Below are positions 55,414 through 63,196 of a DNA stretch of 64,000 bases, in pieces. The notes under the pieces were generated by a model, which was not told the origin of the DNA, did not search any database, and was given only the letters and a program-made list of their open reading frames with translations. Origin of the DNA: Enterococcus innesii (GTDB taxonomy: Bacteria > Bacillota > Bacilli > Lactobacillales > Enterococcaceae); the NCBI GenBank assembly GCA_018982785.1, contig JAHHEN010000002.1, positions 315,001 to 379,000 of the forward strand. Direction: 5' to 3'. Position 1 is the first letter of the stretch. Every line of letters begins with the position of its first letter. Made by a program: the position numbers and the translations under genes.

Positions 55414-55692
55414 ATGTCCGACAATCAAAAAAGATTTTCTGAGTTGTATAAATCACGAGAAGGTGAGTTTAATGAAGAAATGCAAGAACTTTTTAACAAA
55501 ATCCTGGCAGATGACTTTAAAAACGATCCTCTATTAATGGATGGGTTTATTTACTCACTATATAGCGAGATAACGGAAAAGGAACCCACTGAATTAGAAC
55601 TATTAAAACAGGAGAATAAACAACTGCAAGAAGACTCAGAAATGATCCAGACGGCATTTATGGAACTATCAGACTATGTTTTTTCAAAATAA
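55414..55692 (+). CDS. phage protein downstream of tip protein, unknown
   Basis: 92 residues, acidic and helical (NEEMQELFNKILADDFKNDPLLMDGF). GGAGGTGAGCAGT supports ATG 55414. Probably baseplate-related or a chaperone, by position only. Confidence 0.6.
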   Translation: MSDNQKRFSELYKSREGEFNEEMQELFNKILADDFKNDPLLMDGFIYSLYSEITEKEPTELELLKQENKQLQEDSEMIQTAFMELSDYVFSK

Positions 55693-55706
55693 AGGAGGGA
55701 TGACAC

Positions 55707-55847
55707 ATGGAATTTTCAGCGGTGAAGATGTTATACGCAACACATGTGATTGAAGGAAAACGCACGATTGAAAGCGTTCCTGAAATGTTACGTGAAGATG
55801 TTGCGAAAATTGTTGACGAAGCAAAAAAGCCAGAAGGAAGCAATTAA
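55707..55847 (+). CDS. small phage protein, CD1375/XkdX-like
   Basis: 46 residues, MLYATHVIEGKRTIESVPEM core, which is the pattern of the tiny CD1375-like proteins encoded between tail and holin genes. AAAGGAGGGATG precedes it. Function unknown. Confidence 0.65.
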   Translation: MEFSAVKMLYATHVIEGKRTIESVPEMLREDVAKIVDEAKKPEGSN

Positions 55848-55917
55848 TTGGATATGTAGCAGCAGGAGCAATCGGCTTAATAGTCGGTTGCTTTTATATT
55901 AGGAAAGTAGGTGGCAT

Positions 55918-56211
55918 ATGTTAAACGTAGGGGAGTTAGCAACTTGGGCGGGTTGGATCATGACTATTGTCGGAATGCTGGCATTTGTAATCAAACCGGT
56001 AATGTCTAATTTCACAAAAATTGCAGATAATCTGACTAAGCTTGCGCATAATCTTGATCTATTAACCAGAGATTTAGAAGCAAGTAAATCTGATCGTGTA
56101 GCAATTCATGATGAATTAAAGCGACATGATGAGCGCTTGGATAAGCACAACGATCGATTGATTGAACATGGTGAACAATTAAAATCTTTATGGAAAGAAA
56201 GAGGGAAGTAA
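55918..56211 (+). CDS. holin-like or holin-associated membrane protein
   Basis: 97 residues with one N-terminal membrane segment (WAGWIMTIVGMLAFVIKPV) and a long charged coiled coil with repeated RLxxH units. It resembles XhlA/holin partner proteins. It directly precedes the holin gene by one base. Confidence 0.7.
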   Translation: MLNVGELATWAGWIMTIVGMLAFVIKPVMSNFTKIADNLTKLAHNLDLLTRDLEASKSDRVAIHDELKRHDERLDKHNDRLIEHGEQLKSLWKERGK

Positions 56212-56212
56212 T

Positions 56213-56458
56213 ATGAAATTGACGAACACGCAATATGATTTAGCAAAAAAAGTTTTAACCGTTGGGGTGCCAGGAATCACGGCATTTATCGTAACTTTAG
56301 GCGGTTTATATGGATTCTCAACAGAAATCATTGTTGGAACGATCACGGCTGCTGCAACTTTAGCTGGTGTGTTCTTGAATATCGCTAGCAGCCAGTATCA
56401 AGATGAACAAAAACCCGATTATGGCGACGGTCAGGAGTTTACACAAAAGAAGGAGTAG
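56213..56458 (+). CDS. holin
   Basis: 81 residues with two membrane segments (VPGITAFIVTLGGLYGF, IIVGTITAAATLAGVFLNIA) and a charged tail, like Dp-1-type holins. It should open the membrane to let endolysin reach the wall. GGGAAGTAAT precedes the ATG. Confidence 0.85.
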   Translation: MKLTNTQYDLAKKVLTVGVPGITAFIVTLGGLYGFSTEIIVGTITAAATLAGVFLNIASSQYQDEQKPDYGDGQEFTQKKE

Positions 56459-56479
56459 CCAAAACGGCTGCTCTTTTTA
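56454..56479 (+). terminator. terminator after the holin gene
   Basis: AGTAGCC/GGCTGCT stem with AAAAC loop followed by T5. Confidence 0.75.
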
Positions 56480-56504
56480 ATACAAACAATTTGGAGGAAT
56501 AAAC

Positions 56505-56708
56505 ATGAATAACGATAAAACAGCAATGGAACAAGAAATGGAAAGTTTGAAAAAAGAAAATGATGCATTGAAAGAAACCGTTAGAATCTATCAAAATCAC
56601 TTAGAAAAAGTAATCGAACACCAAGTGGTTGAAAATTATCGGTCAGTTGTTCGAAAAAATAGAGAGACTGATAATACAGTCTCTCTAGTCACGAGTCAAC
56701 CTTTATGA
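56505..56708 (+). CDS. small coiled-coil phage protein
   Basis: 67 residues, one coiled coil (EQEMESLKKENDALKETVRI). TTGGAGGAATAAAC precedes it. Its end overlaps the convergent gene by 13 bases. Function unknown. Confidence 0.65.
   Translation: MNNDKTAMEQEMESLKKENDALKETVRIYQNHLEKVIEHQVVENYRSVVRKNRETDNTVSLVTSQPL
56653..56686 (-). terminator. leftward terminator for the Cys-rich gene
   Basis: AGAGAGACT/AGTCTCTCT 9-bp stem at 56661-56686; on the complement it is followed by ATTTTTT. It lies inside the preceding rightward gene. Confidence 0.7.
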
Positions 56709-56911
56709 CAGGAAGGGCAACAGTAGTAGCAACCATCGAATGTAAAGCCCGTTGGGTTCCAGGTTTTAACTTGGTTAATTGCTGAACTGCAATCTGAATG
56801 AAATCCGAGATCCATTTGGTTTTGCGGGAGTGGTAAATGGTTACATGATGTTGTGTGGACCTCATGTCTCCCTTTGTCATCCGCATTTTTATTGCAAATA
56901 TAATATGGCAT
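56696..56911 (-). CDS. small Cys-rich accessory protein
   Basis: 71 residues on the strand opposite the lysis genes. It begins MPYYICNKNADDKGRHEVH and ends FDGCYYCCPSCHKG, a Cys-rich, zinc-knuckle-like tail (CYYCCPSC). Short proteins of this pattern (HEVH...C...GCxYCCxxCH) occur in diverse bacteria and phages with unknown function. It has its own promoter, terminator and ribosome site, so it is a self-contained moron. Confidence 0.75.
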   Translation of the reverse strand: MPYYICNKNADDKGRHEVHTTSCNHLPLPQNQMDLGFHSDCSSAINQVKTWNPTGFTFDGCYYCCPSCHKG

Positions 56912-56919
56912 GATTTAAC

Positions 56920-56970
56920 CTCCTTATCAGTTATTTCAGCAGAACACTTGCTGATAAGGAGATTATAGCA
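56920..56970 (-). promoter_or_regulatory. extended -10 promoter with ribosome-site-masking inverted repeat, copy 2
   Basis: On the complement TGCTATAAT is followed by CTCCTTATCAG (56951-56961); CTGATAAGGAG (56920-56930), its perfect inverse, is the ribosome site. A transcript from this promoter should begin near 56955, inside the first arm, leaving the ribosome site free; longer read-through RNA would fold the 11-bp stem. Confidence 0.65.
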
Positions 56971-57000
56971 AAAAAATATTGTCAAAAGGAGGAAATAATT

Positions 57001-57782
57001 ATGTGTATCGAAAATATGATTAAATGGATGACTGATCGTGAAGGTAAAGTAACCTACTCAATGACAAGTCGCTTAGGACCTAAAAGCTACGACTGTTCTT
57101 CTGCAGTGTTCTTTTCCATGATAGCGGGTGGATTCTTGCCTAGTGGATCAATGGGGAACACAGAAACATTGTTTGCAATGTCAGGTACTAAACTGAAAAA
57201 ATCAGCCGATCAGAAGTGAAACGTGGAGATATTTTTGTTGCTGGTACTCCTGGTCAATCCAACGGATCAGGAGGCCATACAGGTATTTTCCTAAGCAATA
57301 AGAGTTTCATTCATTGCTCATATTATTGGAACGGAATCCATACTGATAGCCATGATTCACACATGAGTACCCGGTTAACGCATCATTTTTATCGAATTGT
57401 TGCAACTGGGGATGTTCAACCTACCGAAAACAACCCTCAGATGATTCAATTAGCAATCGATGGACAATTCGGCAATGCTACGGCGAGACGCTTACAAGAA
57501 TACTTTGATACTGCTGGTAAAGATGGCATTATAAGCCACCAATACAAGCAGAAATTTAATCAGAACGTTTATGCTGCTGAATTCGATAATTCTTTGATCG
57601 GATCAAATGTTGTTGTGGCATTGCAAAAGTATTTGGGGGTAACACAAGATGGTCTAATGGGTCAAGCGACCATCAAAGCATTCCAAAAACGATTGGGTAC
57701 TACACAAGATGGCATTATCGGTCCGGTTTCAAATATGGTATCTGCCTTGCAAAAAGCATTGAATACCAACAAATTACCTTAA
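57001..57782 (+). pseudogene. endolysin (Amidase_5-type plus peptidoglycan-binding repeats), frameshifted
   Basis: The N-terminal catalytic domain of the phage amidase/NlpC-like type has the catalytic cysteine in YDCSSAV and the histidine in GGHTGIF; two peptidoglycan-binding units follow (LGVTQDGLMGQATIKAFQ, LGTTQDGIIGPVSNM). The frame breaks at about 57195-57200: six A in CTGAAAAAATC should be seven so that KLKK continues to ISRSEVKRGD. Joined length is about 260 residues. AAAGGAGGAAATAATT precedes the start. A second, intact lysin with a similar catalytic domain follows. Confidence 0.85.
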
Positions 57783-57827
57783 AACTATTTCGTAAATAAT
57801 TGCAAACCATTGATAGGAGTTGTCAAC

Positions 57828-58208
57828 ATGACTAATGAAACCAGGGCACATATTCGCAGCATACTATGGCAATATAAAAAGATCGAAAAAACCTTTAAAG
57901 AGTTCTCGGATATTATTGCAACAGATAGAAATCCTTATATGGAATACCCATTAGGTGAAGAAAATCCAAGTTGGACAATGAATCAAATTTTATTTTACAA
58001 ATCTTTTTTGAGAGTGGTCAATGGTGTTCTAGAAGATTCAACACTTGATGTTAGAGATATATTTTATGTAAAGTATTACAACGGCCATTCTAAGAAATGT
58101 ATAGCGGTTGTATCTGCGGAAACTTTTCTAAGCGAATCTACTATAAAGAGAAGAGATGCAGAATTCATTAATGAAATCGCAAAAAGATTAGGTTGGTTAT
58201 CGGTTTGA
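57828..58208 (+). CDS. putative phage regulator, sigma-like C-terminus
   Basis: 126 residues between the two lysins. The C-terminal part (VSAETFLSESTIKRRDAEFINEIAKRL) looks like a sigma region-4 helix-turn-helix of DUF722/RinA-type proteins. The start at 57828 follows ATAGGAGTTG. Its role may be control of the second lysin or late genes; uncertain. Confidence 0.5.
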   Translation: MTNETRAHIRSILWQYKKIEKTFKEFSDIIATDRNPYMEYPLGEENPSWTMNQILFYKSFLRVVNGVLEDSTLDVRDIFYVKYYNGHSKKCIAVVSAETFLSESTIKRRDAEFINEIAKRLGWLSV

Positions 58209-58297
58209 CCTCTTTCAATACCTAACATGGTTTATCCTTTAATTAAGGACGTACGTTCACCATGGACGCATGGTTTAAAAGAAAGGGGAAGTTAAAA

Positions 58298-59632
58298 TTG
58301 GCTAGTATTGAAAATATGATCAAATGGTTTAAGGATCGAGAAGGCAAGGTAACTTATTCAATGAATTCTCGATTAGGACCAAATAGTTATGACTGTAGTT
58401 CGGCTGTGTATTTCTCATTGATTGCAGGAGGTTTCTTACCTTCTGGAACAGGGATTGGAAATACAGATTCACTTTTTGCTTTAGAAGGAAGTTTATTAAC
58501 AGCTGTATCCCGTAGCTCAGTCAAGCGTGGAGACATTTTTGTAGCAGGTTACAAGGGTAGTTCAGGTGGTGCTGCAGGTCATACAGGTGTTTTCTTGGAT
58601 AACCAAAATATTATCCATTGTAACTACACTAAAAACGGAATTGCAACTACTCCAGCAGAAGGTTGGATGGGAGACTATAGCGGATTGCCTGTTTATTTTT
58701 ATCGATTAAAAGGTGCCGACAAGTATCCTTCCACTCCGTTTGACAAAAATGTAACAGTCATTAAAGCTGATTGGACACGATGGGCAGATTTGGATTACGG
58801 TTCAAAATTAGGTGTTACCAAATTAGGCTCTGTTTACAAAGCAAAATCAATTTTCACAGCGCATGGAAGTAAATATTACGATCTATATTCAGACGGAAAA
58901 TTCGCTGGTTATCTGAATGTTGACGGTGCAAAAGAATTGAAGGCAGTATCTGCAGGGGATATATATGTATCAGCAAAAAGTCCAAACTATAATATCTGGG
59001 GGAATTTCTATTTTACAGAGAAAAAAGGGAATACCAGTAAGTTTGAAGATGGATTAGTTTACCGAGCAAAATACAAATATACTTTAGGTGATGGCGTATC
59101 GTATTACTCACTCTATCAAAAAGATGAATGGATGGGGTATCTGAATACGAATGCAACGATGGAAGTACCAGCAGTATCAACTAATGACATTTATGTAACT
59201 GCGATCAATGCCACTTACAATATTTGGGGAGACTTGTATTGGAAAGAAAAGCTAGGCAATACGTCTAAAATGAGCGACGGAATTGTTTATAAAGCTAAGT
59301 ACAAATACACGATCGGAAATGGTCGGACGTACTACTCCTTATACCGTGGTGATTCATGGAAAGGTTACATCAACGCCAATGCTATGCGTGTGATGAATGC
59401 GACTTCTTTCAATAAAAAAGTGAAGATTAACGGCGGCCCTAATGTCTATAACATCTGGAAAGATTTTTATTGGAGTACATCAGCTGGTAAGAATACAGAT
59501 GCTAAATTTGTTGGGAAAGTTGTTACAGCGAAATACTCTTACTTGCTTGGAAATGACGCTACTTATTACTCAATCTACGATGGAGATACATGGATTGGCT
59601 ATATTCGAAAAGGTGCAGTGACAGTCCAATAG
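58298..59632 (+). CDS. second endolysin, Amidase_5-type plus GW-like repeats
   Basis: 444 residues from TTG 58298, preceded by AAAGGGGAAG; an ATG at 58262 in frame has no such site. Catalytic features are YDCSSAV and AGHTGVF, homologous to the first lysin. The wall-binding part has four GW/SH3_8-like repeats of about 75 residues, marked by YNIWGNFYF, YNIWGDLYW and YNIWKDFYW and by GYLN/GYI ends. Such modules bind teichoic acids. It is intact and may supply lysis if the first gene is truly broken. Confidence 0.9.
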   Translation: MASIENMIKWFKDREGKVTYSMNSRLGPNSYDCSSAVYFSLIAGGFLPSGTGIGNTDSLFALEGSLLTAVSRSSVKRGDIFVAGYKGSSGGAAGHTGVFLDNQNIIHCNYTKNGIATTPAEGWMGDYSGLPVYFYRLKGADKYPSTPFDKNVTVIKADWTRWADLDYGSKLGVTKLGSVYKAKSIFTAHGSKYYDLYSDGKFAGYLNVDGAKELKAVSAGDIYVSAKSPNYNIWGNFYFTEKKGNTSKFEDGLVYRAKYKYTLGDGVSYYSLYQKDEWMGYLNTNATMEVPAVSTNDIYVTAINATYNIWGDLYWKEKLGNTSKMSDGIVYKAKYKYTIGNGRTYYSLYRGDSWKGYINANAMRVMNATSFNKKVKINGGPNVYNIWKDFYWSTSAGKNTDAKFVGKVVTAKYSYLLGNDATYYSIYDGDTWIGYIRKGAVTVQ

Positions 59633-59990
59633 ATTTTATGAACAAAAAGCCTTGCTCATTGGAGTAAGGCTTTTTTATAGAATCATTTAATTTGAATAAA
59701 ACAGATTAATACATTAGACTTTTTCTTGCAACATGCATTACTAATGAAGGGTATCCGGCGAAAATTACTTGGGGAAGTGTGCCAGATACTCTTCATATCT
59801 TTATTTTATCATTGTTCTTTCTTGATAGATATTATTGTTTAGAAATCCGTCTAATTTGTTTACTTAACTTCAATAATTATCAAAAAATCTAACCATCGAT
59901 ATTATTATAGTAACGAAATTATTATTTTATCAAATCTAAAAAATTGATAAAAAGTTAAAGATGCGTTAGATTTGTATTAGAGGTGATTCT
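59633..59990. other. gap with hairpin element A
   Basis: Besides the lysin terminator this 358-bp gap holds an imperfect hairpin at about 59746-59794: GAAGGGTATC pairs with GATACTCTTC, and GGC with GCC. A related element lies near 60457-60508. No gene seen. Confidence 0.5.
59643..59676 (+). terminator. terminator after the lysin gene
   Basis: AAAGCCTTGCTC/GAGTAAGGCTTT stem followed by T run. Confidence 0.88.
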
Positions 59991-60269
59991 ATGAAAGTCG
60001 ATAAATTACATTATAGAAAAGTAATTAATAGTGCGAAACACCTAGAATACAATGCAATACGATACTTTCAGTCATTGTCTGATCAAAGCAACCTCGAGAC
60101 AATTAATGAGGAATTAGACTATTTAATTAAAAATGATGTTTATCATAAAATAGCACGAACATCTCGGAAATCTTTTTTGGGAGATAATATATTAATTAGA
60201 AAAAACTGCGAGCATGACTTTAACCTTTTAGAGAAATATACAGCTTTTTTTAACCAGAATGAAATTTGA
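59991..60269 (+). CDS. accessory-region protein, unknown
   Basis: 92 residues starting MKVDKLHYRKVINSAKHLEY, helical and basic. TTAGAGGTGATTCT is a good ribosome site. It is flanked by two related hairpin elements. No family recognised. Confidence 0.6.
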   Translation: MKVDKLHYRKVINSAKHLEYNAIRYFQSLSDQSNLETINEELDYLIKNDVYHKIARTSRKSFLGDNILIRKNCEHDFNLLEKYTAFFNQNEI

Positions 60270-60721
60270 AAAACAATATTCATTAAAAAAAAATTTTCAT
60301 TTAATTATGTTGCTCTTCTATGGAGATGGTTGGTTTTTATAAATAAATAGCCCGTTTCGGCGGGCTTGTACATATGATCGAAGAAGATAATCTTCTTGCT
60401 TGCAGTTAAAATGCATCTAATGTTGAATTTCTTATGGCGATACAAAATCGCCAATGAAGAGTATCAGGCGGGGGAGTTTTAGGAAGTTTATCTGAGACTC
60501 TCCGTTTTTATTAATACTTAGTATATATTATAGTTTAGATTATTCTTTGATAAACTATGTTAATATATAGAGTCTGTTTTTACTAAAGAATCGTAGTTAA
60601 TATTTCAAAACCAAGTGGTGAAGCTCTATATCATAATAATTTCTGAATAACCAAAAATTTAGAAGATATTGGTTTACTATTTTGTATAGCATTGATAAAA
60701 TGTAAAAAAGGGGTGAAGTAT
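60270..60721. other. gap with hairpins before the Panacea gene
   Basis: No gene. AGCCCG/CGGGCT (60349-60366) is a short strong hairpin. At 60457-60508 the sequence AATGAAGAGTATCAGGCG... is a second copy of the element at about 59743. The promoter of the next operon must lie here, but no consensus boxes stand out. Confidence 0.45.
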
Positions 60722-61267
60722 ATGGATAAACAAACCTATCCAGCAATTTACATTGCTGATTATGTAATTAGTCAATGCGAATTAAACAAGATTGGTTTAA
60801 ACAACTTGAAACTCCAAAAGATTCTTTTTTATCTAAAAGCAAGGTTTTTAGTAGAGGATAATTACAATCTATTTAATGATAGTATTCAAAAATGGAAATT
60901 TGGACCTGTTGTACCAGAAGTTTATCATGAGTACAAAAACTGTGGTGCTGAGCCAATAACAAAACAAAATATTAGTTCTATAGTTCGATATCCTAAAGAT
61001 GGAGAAAAACCCAATTTATTAGGAATCTTTGTCAAAGAGGAATTTGATGAAAATAAAATATGTGAATCCGTTAGAGAAAAAATATACGATACAGTAAAAA
61101 AATTAGGAAAGTATTCAGGATTTGACTTGGTAGAAAAAACTCATGATCAGGAAATTTGGAAAGACTATGAAAAGGAAATCCTATCAGGGAGAAAAGGAAT
61201 TGGATATACTGATGATGAGATTAAAACTTATTTCGAAAAAAATGTTAATGATCAGATTTGGTTATAA
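60722..61267 (+). CDS. Panacea-domain (SocA/DUF4065-like) protein, probable antitoxin
   Basis: 181 residues. AIYIADYVISQCELNKIGL, LKLQKILFYLKARFLVE and KWKFGPVVPEVYHEYK are the core Panacea/SocA pattern (about 1-75); a helical C-terminal half follows. Panacea proteins are antitoxins with many different partner toxins. AAAGGGGTGAAGTAT supports ATG 60722. It lies 18 bases before the membrane protein gene, as in a bicistronic toxin-antitoxin pair. Some Panacea proteins occur as single genes, so the role is not proven. Confidence 0.85.
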   Translation: MDKQTYPAIYIADYVISQCELNKIGLNNLKLQKILFYLKARFLVEDNYNLFNDSIQKWKFGPVVPEVYHEYKNCGAEPITKQNISSIVRYPKDGEKPNLLGIFVKEEFDENKICESVREKIYDTVKKLGKYSGFDLVEKTHDQEIWKDYEKEILSGRKGIGYTDDEIKTYFEKNVNDQIWL

Positions 61268-61285
61268 ATTTGTTGAGGTAACTAA

Positions 61286-62296
61286 ATGATTGATCAACAG
61301 AAACTTACCGATATAGAGTTCATATTTTATTTATTATTAAATGTTGAATATGAAGAAGATTTTTCTGAAGAAATTTATGTAGGATTAGGCGATTTAATTG
61401 AAAGCCAATTAGTTGATGAAAATAGCAGATTAAAAAGAATTCCCTATGAGTTAATTGCAGAACAAGTTTTTAATTCGGATGAGACAGAAGGTGAAGATAA
61501 CGAAAGTTTTTTGGCTCATATTGAAAGACTAAAGAGGTTACCTGAAAATATTAAAGACAAAGCTTGTATTGATATCTTTTGTGAAAAAGTAATTCGACAC
61601 TATCGATTGAGCAAAATACAAAGAGATTATATTGATAGAAATATAAATTCTTTAAAGAGTGGTATAGTTGCTGCAGAAACTAAGCTTGAAAGTTTCAATC
61701 ATGATATTTTTATGGTTAGACAAAATATAGATGATCAGCTTTCTGAAGTTCAAGATAGTGTTGATAATTCTAAAATAGAACTTGAAAGAAAAATTCAAGA
61801 AAGTAATGAAAGCATGTCTACTACCAAGGAAAAATTAATGTCTGAGTTTGTTGGAATTTTAGGTATTTTTTCAGGTTTAATTTTTGCATTTTTTGGTGGA
61901 ATTAATACAGTTCAAAATGCACTTAGCGAGCTGGCTAATGGAGCACCAATTGGTAAAAGTATTATAATGCTTTCTTTCACAGCTGCAGGATTAATATCTT
62001 TTCTTTATTTTACACTTTCGTGGATAGGCAAACTGATGGATAAATCTATTTACTCTTGCAAGTGCAAACAAGCGAATTGTCACCATAGTATATTACAAAG
62101 ACATGCTACTTATTTTTTTATTATGTTACTTTTGCTCTTATTTTGTATATTGGGAAGTTTAGTGATGGTTTCAAAGTATGCTGGTATTACGAGTAGCATT
62201 AACTCATGGATTTTAATAATTGTTTTATTATTTTCATTGATTATTGTTTTTATTTCAATGTTTAAGCTTATAAACAAAAATAGTAATGAGTCCTAG
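61286..62296 (+). CDS. coiled-coil transmembrane protein, candidate effector of the Panacea pair
   Basis: 336 residues. A helical cytoplasmic N-terminal part (about 1-115) is followed by a coiled coil (about 115-190, IDDQLSEVQDSVDNSKIELERK). Four membrane segments follow: LMSEFVGILGIFSGLIFAFFG, SIIMLSFTAAGLISFLYFTL, FFIMLLLLLFCILGSLVMV and WILIIVLLFSLIIVFISM, with a Cys-rich loop (SCKCKQANCHH) between the second and third. TTGAGG precedes the start. No toxin family recognised; an ion-leak or membrane-disrupting effector is a reasonable guess. Confidence 0.7.
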   Translation: MIDQQKLTDIEFIFYLLLNVEYEEDFSEEIYVGLGDLIESQLVDENSRLKRIPYELIAEQVFNSDETEGEDNESFLAHIERLKRLPENIKDKACIDIFCEKVIRHYRLSKIQRDYIDRNINSLKSGIVAAETKLESFNHDIFMVRQNIDDQLSEVQDSVDNSKIELERKIQESNESMSTTKEKLMSEFVGILGIFSGLIFAFFGGINTVQNALSELANGAPIGKSIIMLSFTAAGLISFLYFTLSWIGKLMDKSIYSCKCKQANCHHSILQRHATYFFIMLLLLLFCILGSLVMVSKYAGITSSINSWILIIVLLFSLIIVFISMFKLINKNSNES

Positions 62297-62330
62297 ATTG
62301 TTGTTTGTTATTAACCTTAAAAACAAAAGA

Positions 62331-62359
62331 AGACCCTAGCGAAAGCTAAGGTCTTTTTT
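62331..62359. terminator. bidirectional terminator
   Basis: AGACCCTAGC GAAA GCTAAGGTCT followed by T6 on the plus strand; the other side has an A-rich flank that serves the leftward gene ending at 62336. Confidence 0.88.
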
Positions 62360-62605
62360 CATTGCTTCAAATTCTATCATGATTTTCGTCTTACCAATCA
62401 CCGAATACTTTCTCACAACAAACTGCTTCCTATCATTAAACTCACCAGCAACCACAACTTGCATTCCCTCATCCACATCGGCTAGGAAGCTCAAACTGTG
62501 TGCAGAAATCAAGCAGTTAACTTCGTTAAGCGAAAATCGCACTAAAGGGATCTTGCTCATCTTCAATACACGTATCTTCGATACATAGCCTTTCATTGTT
62601 TTCAT
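62336..62605 (-). CDS. third gene of the SOS-type cassette, unknown
   Basis: 89 residues starting MKTMKGYVSKIRVLKMSKI, a beta-rich sequence (MQVVVAGEFNDRKQFVVRKYSVIG) that could be a small OB-like fold. ACGGAGGCGATT eight bases before ATG 62605 is strong, although the start lies 80 bases inside the preceding gene. No family recognised with certainty. Confidence 0.65.
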   Translation of the reverse strand: MKTMKGYVSKIRVLKMSKIPLVRFSLNEVNCLISAHSLSFLADVDEGMQVVVAGEFNDRKQFVVRKYSVIGKTKIMIEFEAMKKDLSFR

Positions 62606-62822
62606 AGCAATCGCCTCCGTAAGCTTGTACATAATAGCGACAATCCGTTTTACCTAAAGTGACAGCGACGTAAAACTCGACACATTTTGAGCCGTACAAA
62701 GCTTCTTGAGATTCAGAAATCGAATTCGGAAACTCATTTATAAACCCAAAGAGAGATAGGTAGCCCTGTTCGTATTGAGTAATAAGATTCATATCAGTTA
62801 CCGCCAGGTCTATATTTTTCAT
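62526..62822 (-). CDS. second gene of the SOS-type cassette, unknown
   Basis: 98 residues from ATG 62822: MKNIDLAVTDMNLITQYEQ, then GSKCVEFYVAVTLGKTDCRYYVQAY and an acidic Cys-containing tail. The frame is open further upstream but only by crossing the preceding gene. The start overlaps that gene by 29 bases, so translation is probably coupled. No family recognised. Confidence 0.6.
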   Translation of the reverse strand: MKNIDLAVTDMNLITQYEQGYLSLFGFINEFPNSISESQEALYGSKCVEFYVAVTLGKTDCRYYVQAYGGDCYENNERLCIEDTCIEDEQDPFSAIFA

Positions 62823-63084
62823 TAGGATCGTACTTCCTAAGTATCTTATCTTGTGTTCTGACATGATCAAATAAATAATCTTCGCCATCGACCTTGAATA
62901 CAAACGCCAGTTCTTCCGGATATCCGCTATAACTGCTGGGGATGGTAAAGTACGGCTTACCATAATTTTGCATAGTCTTAGCAAACTGTTCATATAGCAG
63001 GTGCGCTGGCCCCATACGTTGAACAAACTCATAGTAGTAGCGCTCAAGTGCGTAGGTTCTTTGGTGTGCTAAAGGTATTTGCAT
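62794..63084 (-). CDS. first gene of the SOS-type cassette, unknown
   Basis: 96 residues, MQIPLAHQRTYALERYYYEF start and DHVRTQDKILRKYDPNEKYR end. AAGGAGTGATTGAT is the ribosome site for ATG 63084. A consensus promoter with an embedded LexA-type box lies just upstream. Similar short proteins sit beside DNA-damage-tolerance genes on Firmicute mobile elements, as I recall, but no polymerase gene is present here. Confidence 0.65.
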   Translation of the reverse strand: MQIPLAHQRTYALERYYYEFVQRMGPAHLLYEQFAKTMQNYGKPYFTIPSSYSGYPEELAFVFKVDGEDYLFDHVRTQDKILRKYDPNEKYRPGGN

Positions 63085-63104
63085 ATCAATCACTCCTTGC
63101 AAGA

Positions 63105-63133
63105 ATTATACGAACGTTTGTTCTTGTTGTAAA
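63105..63133 (-). promoter_or_regulatory. leftward promoter with a LexA/DinR box
   Basis: On the complement TTTACA (63133-63128), 17 bases and TATAAT (63110-63105). Between them GAACGTTTGTTC (63112-63123) fits the Firmicute SOS box core GAAC-N4-GTTC, so LexA bound there would block the promoter. Confidence 0.8.
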
Positions 63134-63196
63134 GCGAACAAAAGGTAAAGAAAAAGCCTAACACAGGCTTTGAAAACTATGTATGTTGGTTCCTAT

